This document shows, one piece after another, positions 20,701 to 29,100 of a stretch of DNA of 64,000 bases. A model generated the notes under the pieces. The model ran no database searches. It was not told the DNA's origin and worked only from the letters and a program-made list of their open reading frames with translations. The stretch comes from Platynereis dumerilii. Taxonomy: Eukaryota; Annelida; Polychaeta; Phyllodocida; Nereididae. Within the stretch, counting starts at the first letter, position 1, and every line of letters starts with the position of its first letter. Location: assembly GCA_026936325.1 (NCBI GenBank), contig JAPTHN010000143.1, positions 620,001 to 684,000 on the forward strand. The letters run 5' to 3'. Both the position numbers and the translations under genes were made by a program.

Positions 20701-22437
20701 CGTTAACTTACATTTGCTTAACATGCTATTTTTGTATCTCTATAGTGTCATTTATTGTGCCTGCGTAAGTTGTAAATAAATATTCATTGATTCATATGAT
20801 ATAATATTAAAGCAAAGAGAATATCACTCAATTCATTCAACCAAGTTATCTGCCATTATATTAAACAATTTACATGCGTGAAGGGATAGAAGATAGAAGA
20901 CTGTGTTCAGGGCTTTGGAGTCGGAGTCAGGAGTCAGAGGAGTGCTAGAATTTTGGTTGATCTTTTATTTCAGGTGGAATCGGAGTCAGAGACGGAGTCG
21001 AAAATTATGTAGGTAACTCCTGACTCCAAAAAAATTATTAAATACATTTTTTCAAAACGCTGTTACGAAAATGTGAAATGTATCCCAAATTTTACACAAA
21101 ACTTTCCGAACAAGCGTTCCTATGAATATTTAATTTCTCTCTCCTGTTTAACCTTGTAATATTTGTGTGCAATAATGCCGATAAGCTGAGTCTGGAGTCA
21201 AAGTCGTAATTCGCAGTCGCTTTTCAGAAAACTGGAGGAGTCGGGAGTCCGAGTCGGGAATCCGAGTCGGTTCAGCTTTAATGACCTCACAAAAAAAGTC
21301 CTATCAAATACATTGAAATAAGTTGTCAATTTGTCATTGGGCAACATGTGACCTCATTAGTGAGTGGTATGTCTTGGTCAGTGACTTGGTTCATAACATA
21401 GTAACTATAGGATGTCCTCACTGTGTACACGTATTGTTTTAACTATGGCATGGTATAGGGCTATAACTCATTGGAACTATGTCAGGGCAATTCAGTAAAT
21501 TCAGGGGGGGGGATCTATCGAAAATTCCGGTGGGGGGGTCTATCGGGTTATCGCGTCGCGGAACGCATAGCTCGCGACATAACGCGACTGCGTGCTGATA
21601 AAATTAACATGTTAAAATATATTTATTTTGGTCTTGTGGGGGGGGGGGGATGCATCCCCCCCATCCCCTTTTGGTCTGGTGGGGGGGGGATGCATCCCCC
21701 CCATCCCCCCTCCTGCGTCCGTCCCTGATTCTGTAAGCACTAATTTTTCGTCTACTGTAAAAAACATGTCTCTTTTCAGCCATGCAACTTGCTGCAACTG
21801 CAAATGCATGCCTCTCAGCCAAGATTTGTTTTTTTGATTGATTGATTTGTTTATTTGTTTTTACCACAAATACCACTCATATATACAACAATGCACTTTC
21901 ACATATTCAAACATTCCATCAGTAAAGTAAAATCATTATAACAATTCAAGTGTATGGTAAGGAGGTGTTCCACTAGTTAAATGTAACAGTTATCGGAACA
22001 CCCCCTGTGATGAAAGAGTTATGAGAATGGGATATAATACAAGGATGAGCAGTGATGCATGAATAATAATGAAGTAAAAATGGTGCATTATGACATATAA
22101 TTCTTAATATAAGAGGAAATGTGGGTGCAGTCAAGTTGTGCGATGGAGGTGATTAGTAAAGCAAAATAAATATGTAAACCCTTAAAGTTGAAAGCTATAT
22201 GAGTATTAAATTAGAATTAAAATAGTAGTAGTCAGTTGCTGCATACATAGCAGCCGGGTTTTTTGATGTGCCACTTGACTGAATTTTCAATCCAGCGTGC
22301 GATATTTTATCTCAATAAGTATTTAAATTCATGCAACGAAAAATACCTGCTTTATATGATAATAATAAAACATATATACTTACACACAATAATTGTCCTA
22401 CAATGACAAGAACACAAAAACACAAGAAAATCCTCAT
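17745..22437 (-). CDS. Peptide gene C: secreted two-cysteine peptide precursor (complete)
   Basis: Complete four-exon gene on the minus strand, 104 residues: 22384-22437, 20414-20521, 19869-19973, 17745-17792. All introns are GT-AG, phase 0. Order: signal peptide beginning MRIFLCFC with cleavage expected after VEA; pro-segment TQEVGSETKRL to PAVRSIVKR, nearly the same as in gene D; mature cassette GVSVTDLLQW to CNNI with two Cys 18 residues apart, the widest spacing of the family; RR; then tail KIAYRSQRDVDSAYF. The mature region is about neutral and rich in His, unlike the cationic products of A, B and D, so function may have shifted. The exon 4 assignment is the weakest part. If intron 3 were retained, the frame would instead run 24 codons further to a stop at 19803. 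C shares a conserved 5' flank with D and points toward gene B. Confidence 0.8.
17969..18670 (-). mobile_element. GGGACA/GGGGCA-ended DNA element, copy 1
   Basis: Inverted copy of the element at 31045-31943: it matches 31560-31760 (CAGGCACC, TTATCAGGATAGCAAT, CTCAATTC regions) and 31430-31500. Ends are GTAGGGGGGGCCGGGACA and CCCAATGAGCCCCCGTTACC. It lies in intron 3 of gene C. Confidence 0.7.
18851..19843 (+). mobile_element. GGGACA/GGGGCA-ended DNA element, copy 2 (right end missing)
   Basis: Runs parallel to 31060-31850: ACATTGGGACACTTTTAA, AACTTTAAACAGTTTTAAAC, ATTGTAATCCACYGTGTCTC, and similar blocks. It is interrupted by the small element at 19309-19469 and stops about 25 bases short of gene C exon 3. 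Confidence 0.75.
19309..19469. mobile_element. 161-bp MITE, CAGTGGCGGAT ends, 5-bp target duplication
   Basis: Ends CAGTGGCGGATACGGGG and CTGGATCCGCCACTG are inverted repeats. GACTT is duplicated on both sides (19304-19308, 19470-19474). The related element at 31530 has TTGACTTGGACAC with no insert, showing the empty site. The interior is G/C-run rich. Confidence 0.8.
19869..19973 (-). CDS. Gene C exon 3 (mature-peptide cassette)
   Basis: 35 codons after acceptor TCTGTTTCAG, beginning GVSVTDLLQWC and ending HCNNIRR; donor GTGAGA. The Cys pair encloses 18 residues. The dibasic RR lies inside the exon, unlike in the paralogues where it opens exon 4. Confidence 0.8.
20414..20521 (-). CDS. Gene C exon 2 (pro-segment)
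   Basis: 36 codons after acceptor TCGTCACAG: VEATQEVGSETKRLN to RSIVKR, donor GTGAGT. The last nine residues are identical to those of gene D exon 2. An internal TKR could be a second cleavage site. Confidence 0.85.
20915..21270. repeat. GAGTC-rich simple repeat
   Basis: GGAGTCGGAGTCAGGAGTCA and similar words cluster at 20919-21000 and 21187-21270, with an inverted TGACTCC piece at 21020. Low-complexity sequence in intron 1 of gene C. Confidence 0.8.
21283..21360. repeat. Block shared with the gene E 5' region
   Basis: GACCTCACAAAAAAAGTCCT ... ACATTGAAATAAG ... TTTGTCATTGGG ... TGTGACCTCATT parallels 37779-37857 (GACCTCACAAGAAGTCCTAT ... TGTGACCTCATT). A dispersed repeat or a duplicated 5' segment, in intron 1 of gene C. 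Confidence 0.6.
21488..21722. repeat. G-run / C-run repeat
   Basis: Two tandem copies of a unit with GGGGGGGGATGCATCCCCCC followed by CATCCCC, preceded by two CGAAAATTC-type G-run units. These are palindromic and give spurious glycine- and proline-rich frames on both strands. Confidence 0.8.
22384..22437 (-). CDS. Gene C exon 1 (signal peptide)
   Basis: 18 codons, MRIFLCFCVLVIVGQLLC, then donor GTAAGT. One residue longer than in B and D. Confidence 0.85.
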
Positions 22438-22610
22438 GATGCCAACGGTTGAGCTGCCAGCTGCCAAATAATTCAAAATCATGGTCTTCCCTTCAATTGT
22501 GTGGTTAGATACTTTTTTTGTTCAATTTTCAAATTTGAATATATTCAAAGTCTAGTGTTCATTAACTTCCTGGATAAACCGCATCCTCAAACCACAATTA
22601 GATGTCGTTC
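22438..22610 (-). promoter_or_regulatory. Conserved 5' flank of peptide gene C
   Basis: Directly upstream of the ATG the minus strand reads TTATTTGGCAGCTGGCAGCT, and about 110 bases further TATCCAGGAAGTTAATGA, in the same order and spacing as upstream of gene D. CAGCTG is an E-box word and GGAAGT an ETS-like word. Regulatory role is inferred from conservation only. Confidence 0.55.
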
Positions 22611-22954
22611 GTTGGTCTGATTTTAACCTCCACATCTCCTATTACACAATGAGCACATGTACAATTTAACATCCTCAAATGTTATTTCAATGTTCATTTG
22701 TAACATGTTGTATCGTCAGCTGAAAATAGAACAGGTTTTGGCAAATTATTGAGTAGCATGGGGCATGGACTTCCCATAACATTAATGTCATATTGGTCCC
22801 CTGCAACCTCTTTACTGTCAATTATATTTTAAATGCTAAATTATTATACTTTTGAAATAGACTGCATGTCTTACAAATAGTCCAGTAATGATCTTTCAAC
22901 TCAAATATCAGAGTTACTGACATACATTTTACTCATTTTGTGCACTTATTAGCA

Positions 22955-23175
22955 TGCTGCTTGTAAATAAGTGACATGGGTGATGTTTTGCCATTGGGTA
23001 AACGCCATGTAGGCCTATCCAGCTTAACCAAACTGCTTGCGGAAGAATGAATTCTAAGTAGATGAGATGAAAAAATGGGGTTGTAATTGACGTGAAGCAC
23101 AATATTTGAGTCTCTTTTCTTTGCTGCACTTAGTTACGTGTTGGTTAAAGTCTTTGATAATAAGTGAAACCCAAG
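22955..23175 (+). mobile_element. Diverged half copy of the 3495-4010 MITE
   Basis: Shares AACCAAACTGCTTG(T/C)GGAAG, ATGAATTCT and AAAGTCTTTGATAA with the left and right parts of that element in the same order. The ends are lost. Confidence 0.6.
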
Positions 23176-23779
23176 GTCAATCTAATTTCAATGGGTAAAT
23201 TGAATTCCACTTGTCAAAAATCTTAACTGTTGAGCAAAGAAATTTGGCACCCACCTGTATCCTATATGCCTCAAATATCGTCCTTTATAACCATTTGTTG
23301 TCTTCTCCTTGATGTGCTTCCTTGCATGCTTGCACAAGCAAATTGTAAAACCTGCTGTGTTACTTTAAAGTCTGAGTGCCCCCTTGATTTGGCCAAAATT
23401 TGCAATCCCACATATTAAGAATGAATGATACACATACTTTCATTCCTAAGTCATAGTCAAGCCAGAAAACATCATTCTATGCTGTTACATAAGATTAATC
23501 ATACCAACTGGATGTGGAGTGGCACGCCGTATTTTGAATTTAGCTGTCAGCTGACTTCACTAGCAGCTAAGCTCTCTCGGCTGCCATGCTGCTGTTTTGT
23601 CGTAACGGACATTTTCAGCAGTGTTCAGTTGTTAAAACTTTTCAAGTTGGACTAGAAGAGATACCATTGACCCGAGGTCACTTCACTTGGCAGAAATAAT
23701 ATATTTGATATGTAACCTTGCAGCAGATAGAGAGATTAAATAATTAATTCATATCAAGGGGGCACACTGACTCTAACAG

Positions 23780-23900
23780 CAGCTACCGTAATGAATAATA
23801 TTTTTATAGAAAAGTACCATTTCACCGCAGAAAACCCTTGTTTTACGGCATGTACTGTTGTTTTAACGGCAAGTGCCGGCAGCTGGGTTTACAGTGCACA
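23780..23900. mobile_element. Small element shared with 27075-27205
   Basis: Both copies carry ATAATGAATAA, TTACCATTT-like, TACTGTTGTTTTAACRG, GCTGGKTTTACAGTG in the same order. The right end TTTACAGTG resembles the CACTGTAAA ends of the 45206-45414 MITE. Confidence 0.6.
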
Positions 23901-24468
23901 GTTTACTTGAAGATGTTTATTATTGACCATACAGCACAATATTACCTATTTTTCTTAATGACAGCCAGCACTGTTTAGATTTTTCTCCAGCTTCGACGTC
24001 TTCATTAACTCATATCATGATTTTTAATTTTTTTAAAGATCTGTAAGCCTATTCCAACCTAACAAAACAGTGGAATAAATCAATGAAATGAAATAAGCAT
24101 GAAGTTTAATTTGTTTAATTAATAATAAGACAGCACCAACAAACAATACAATAACCTGTGAAATAAAATATATACATCCAATTATAATTATTAAAGATAT
24201 GTGAGCAGCCCCTTACAATAATCATCATAATGTCCATATTTGGGTCAAAATTTGAAAACCTTGAAATTTCAGCTGAAAAAATTTTGAAAATTTTTCATTC
24301 CAGAAACGCTATTTAAAGTTTGCGTTGGGTGGGTCAAACAGTCAGCTATCACCGCACTTTCATGTCCAAGGGTCCCAATGCCCCGCTGATCTGTACTGAG
24401 GTGATAAACATAGCTGTAATGTTTTTTGACTGTCATTAAAATCACACTTCTAACTAAAAAATCCTGAC

Positions 24469-24745
24469 CACTTAGGGCTAAACAATATATTGCCAATGAT
24501 TAGGCAAGTTGCTTGCACATCTTGGGCCAAGTTTCAGGTCTCTAGTGCCAATCATTTTTGAGAAACTGGATTTAATCAATTAAAATACCAAATATGTGTG
24601 TCATTAGCATCATGCCTATAACTTGAAATCCGTACCACTTAGAGCTGAATAATGTATTACCAACAAATAGGAAAGTGGCTTTTCTGCACACATTGAGCTA
24701 TATTTCAGGTCTCTATGACCAATAGTCATTGAGATAGAACATGTC
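24469..24745 (+). repeat. Tandem duplication, ~170-bp period
   Basis: CCACTTAGGGCTAAACAATA ... TTTCAGGTCTCTAGTGCCAA recurs as CCACTTAGAGCTGAATAATG ... TTTCAGGTCTCTATGACCAA, about 75% alike by eye. Confidence 0.65.
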
Positions 24746-24749
24746 CTTC

Positions 24750-25905
24750 AACCAGAAATTTACAAAAACAAACAAAAACACTCTTTTCATCAATAGTTTG
24801 GATTCTGAATAATAAAGATGATCTCCACTACTTCCTCCAGTGTCCAGTGTCTTTACTAAACCATATTTCAGATGCTAGACAATGGTTAAATGTTACTGGC
24901 ACCCCATATTTGGTTAGTAGTTTCAGAGAAGCATCAAACTTCATACTAAGCATGTCAGATGCAAGGAAAATGCAAAAATGTTATGTAATAGTCTGTTGAA
25001 ACATTTATTGATAATATATATTCAACTGATTTCAACTCCAGTCACCTGCAACAAAATTTTAGTGACACAAAGGCAATAAGCCATTTTTGACATGATGCTA
25101 ATGACAGCGTGATGCTAATGACAATTTGAGTTAAAATTTTTGTAGGGACCAGTGGAAAAATGGAAGTTTGGCAATATGTGCATGCAATGACCTTATGAAC
25201 ACCCGACACATGTTCACAGTGATTTTGGTCCAGAAATACGTAGTCAAAATAGAGTAGCAAGACGTTTGCTAATGACAAATTTAGATAGGACAACTGACAT
25301 GCCAACAGAAATACTCTAACATGTTGGTTTACATATATGATACAGAGCTACAGATAGTTCAGTTATTTTCATGGGTTCTCAGACAACATCAGACACAAGG
25401 TTTTCTCACAGAATGTGTGTCCCTTTAATTTTTATTAAGAAACAAATCCGCGTGATGCTAATGACGCAATATTGAAGACATCAACACAACAACCTCCTGC
25501 TCTTATACAGAATATTATTTCAGCTATTGGTGACCAGTTTTTTGGAAGACTGACAGTCAAGTCTCGGTGTATGGAAGAGTTTAATTGAATTAGGATCCTG
25601 TACCAGTTTTTGTGATACGATCTTTCAAAGAAAATGTTGTTGGAGACAGGCCATTTTTTCAGGGGGGTAGCCACTTCAATGCTATTTTTAGATGGGATAA
25701 AAATATTCTGCCGCATATTTGTTGTGTTAAAAGTTTTGCTAATATCCTTGTCTATGACAAATGACAACAAGAGGTCCTCTATTGGTCTTCCTGCCATCAT
25801 GAATTATTGTTAAACACCGGAGACAAGAATTTCAGACTTATCAAATTTTGACCCATTTACAAAAAGCTCCACAATTCTCTCTGACTTGGTTAAAATCGGT
25901 TATCC
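24750..25905. other. Intergenic, GATGCTAATGAC words, no gene called
   Basis: GATGCTAATGAC occurs at 25092, 25112 and 25454, and GCTAATGACAAATTTAG near 25268, suggesting an old element. A 121-codon minus-strand frame (25435-25800) covers part of it. It has no recognisable domain, and I could not pair it with splice sites. Confidence 0.4.
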
Positions 25906-25907
25906 TT

Positions 25908-26058
25908 CACTCTAAAAAATTTCGAAACAAAACTGGTTTTTAAAAATAAAAGATGGTTTTTTGAAAAACCAAACTTCCATGCAAAAACCAATACAGATTT
26001 TTCAAAAAACCATTTTGGATTTTAAAAACCAGTTTTGTCCCGAAATTTTTTTAGACTG
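25908..26058. mobile_element. CACTCTAAAA MITE copy 1, in the gene D 3' flank
   Basis: A fold-back element with ends CACTCTAAAAAATTTCGAAA and GAAATTTTTTTAGACTGG; the centre holds inverted GGTTTTTTGAAAAACC words. It begins 38 bases after the gene D stop codon, so it probably lies in the 3' UTR or at the cleavage region. Confidence 0.75.
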
Positions 26059-26095
26059 GCGTATCGAGAGGGATAATTACATTGTATTTACTTTC

Positions 26096-26152
26096 CTACC
26101 GAGCTTGCGAAGAGTGAACAGGTGACAATTTTGCTCTTATTTTCTTCCTTTT
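26096..26152 (-). CDS. Gene D exon 4 (C-terminal tail)
   Basis: Acceptor CTTATTTTATTCAG, then KRKKIRAKLSPVHSSQAR and TAG, in phase. It opens with KR exactly like gene B exon 4. Confidence 0.75.
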   Translation of the reverse strand, partial: KRKKIRAKLSPVHSSQAR

Positions 26153-29100
26153 CTGAATAAAATAAGAGAAATTATGACTACTGAAAGACTCGCTTGTTTG
26201 ATTGAACTTCGTTTCGAGTTTCGGTTGTAGTGGTACAACCTTTTTGATCGGCATTGTAATATCAATAAGCAAGTAATAGCTGTACAGTGGATTTGATCCT
26301 TATATACGTGTACATCATCATCGTTCTGAACAATTTTGCATATTCTCTTTAAACATTTAAACAAAGTTCATTCATTTGTTTACTGATGCAATGTAGATTG
26401 ATGATTGTCAGAGATTCAGTGGCGTCATTCATTCCAGTTCTCTTCTGTATGGTGTTTTCTGAAACAAGAAGAAACCAAATGAACGGCACTATAAAACCGG
26501 CTGCATCACTAAACAGTTCAACAAAAATAAGTCCCCCAATAAAATGTGAATATTTGAAAGACCTCTTCTCCGATTTCTGTGAAAGTTGGCCATTTGTTGG
26601 CCTGCATATTGACAGTGTGCGTGTGTAACTGTGTATTTGTAGCTTATTGCTTAATTATTTTTGTTTGAGCTCGCAGACCCTGAGTGCATGTACCCCTATT
26701 TTCAAAAATACAAAGTTTTGGCTTTTCCAAAATACCTAAACTTTAAAATTGTCACAAAAGAAGTTCCTAGTTGTCTTCTAAATACGGTTGAGAAACAAAT
26801 TTTCTCAAGACAAATGATGAAGTCTATCCAGCTGGTGGCTCCCTCACATGGTGAACTTGTTCATATCCGTTGGAAAAGCCTGGGATTTTTGAAAACAGGG
26901 ATAGGCTTCCTCGAAGGCTGCTGGCTCAACCGGGAATAATGCCACTGTGCTCCAAATACACACATGTAATTTTGATATAAGAAGCTATAATTCAGCCAAC
27001 TGTCATAAAATCAGCGATGTAATCTTTGAGATGTTCAAGTTTATCCCAAGGGGACTTCCTTTTGTTGAACCGTTTATTACGGCACTTACCATAATGAATA
27101 AAAAAAATTGCCATTTTACAGTAAAAAAACTGCTGTTTTTATGACAGGTACTGTTGTTTTAACAGTAACTGCTGTAAAAGTTACATATAGCTGGTTTTAC
27201 AGTGTGGTGAACGCCTGCAGATTTACGTTAAAATCAAGGTCTCTTCAGAAATTCTGGGGAGTATATCTTAAATTTATATTGACCTTGTTTTTTAAATGTT
27301 CTTTTTAAGATATTTGGTAACTTATCAATGTTCTGAGACACAACATTCACTGTGATGATACATTATTTTTCTCATTTTATTTTGCTCCTGCTGTGAGTGT
27401 GATCACCAGTTAATTTGATTTAGAAAAATTCTTATTGTGATAATTCTTAATGATAAGTAATTACAGTAGGTTCTAGTATGCCACCTATTGGAGTCTGTTC
27501 CTGTTTTCATTCTTTCAGTTTTTTTTTAAAGAGTCATTTTTTTACCTGGAATAGCTTGTTGCACATTCTTCTAATCTCCCATCGGAGCAGTCTACGGTAC
27601 TTGCACACCTTTTTCAGACTTTCCATTAAATTCTGAAACAGAAGTGCAAAGAAAATTAGAAAATTAAATAACATTACTCAGTTAGTATAGGCAAATCTAC
27701 TAAATTGGCGACTGGTGGTGGCAGTTTTGCTTGCAAGTGGCATCTCCATTGTGGGAGGAAGGCTCTGAAACTTAATATGACAACTGCCTTGGTTATGCTG
27801 TTTCATCTTTGTCATTAAAATTTTGCATACAGTCTATAGATTGTATCTTACGTTGATGAACTTTTGGTGTCTTTCTGAGATGAAGAAATTATAAAGAAAC
27901 AAGCAGGCTGAGTTTCTGCAGGTCAAAGGTCAATCACCAAAAGTAGGTCACAGGCCAGATACCCTCCAGCAGGTCTTAGTGACAAATACCCTTGTGCAGG
28001 TCTCACATGCCAGATACTCTTGTGCAGGTGACAGGCAAAGGGGTAGATACTATCATGGGCAGTCTATCTACAAGCATCTCTTAAAGTGCTTGCATGTTAT
28101 TTATGTTATACTGTTCATGAGCCTGGAACATCTTGGCACAGAAAAAGTTCCTCTAAATTTATATCGTATACATTTAAGTTTTCGTTAACTTACCCTCTTT
28201 ACTATTGATCTCACAGCAGGGGAGCGTTCAACCAGGTATTTCATGTCATCTATTTCTCTGGCGTCGAACCTGGCTGCTTCTGATCCAGCTTCCTGTGTGG
28301 CCTCCACCTGTGAATAAATTATTATTGACTTAACTTGACAACATATGTAGTTCAACTTTAACCGACTGAAATTTCGTAATGGCCATGCGTCATGCGTCAA
28401 ATGCATACATGACAGCAAAAATTTCGAATTGAAGCTATATTTTAACCAAAAAGTAATTCAAATCAGATAAGTCAAATTCCACTGAGTTACGTTCAGTGGT
28501 ATTGTGAATTGCTAAACTTTAACAAGTTTACTTGAAATTTAGTGTCAAGGGGCCGGGGGGCCCTATCTTCAAGTGTTATACTTTCATTTAATATTGTTCC
28601 AAATATTTATATTGGAGGGTAGAAATCTGCAACATAAATCCTACATTTTGTGCTCTTGAAAAGCATTTAGTTATTATATATATAAATTTATTAAATTGCT
28701 ATTTAGATTGTTAGAACGACTTAATCAGTACAGATAATCTAATAATATAAAGTCAAGACATTTTATTTTGGCAGTAAGTTTTTAGCCAATAAAACAATCA
28801 ATGATTAAGTCTGAGGTTTAATTTTTGGTTTATTAGGGCGAGTACACCATGACCAAGCATGATTTGGATTAAATACATGTCCTCTAATCCCCCAGCCTTA
28901 TCATACAGGCACTTACAATGCTAAATTGCTGCTATTCTTCAGCACATTTAGAGCTATTTTTAGCCTTCTGTTGTGACGTCATCAGCATTATTGGCTCTAT
29001 GACATCACTGAAACAATGGTGACGTCACAACAGCAGCAATAGAGGCAGAAGAAGAAAATGGCTCCTGAGCTGTGTTGACAACAATGTTATTCTAGTGGGA

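Noticed and set aside
21471-21876. Gly/Pro-rich frames on both strands
   Set aside because: Products of G-run and C-run repeats.
25435-25800. 121-codon minus-strand frame as a gene D or C exon
   Set aside because: No similarity to the peptide family, no splice pair, overlaps GATGCTAATGAC repeat words.
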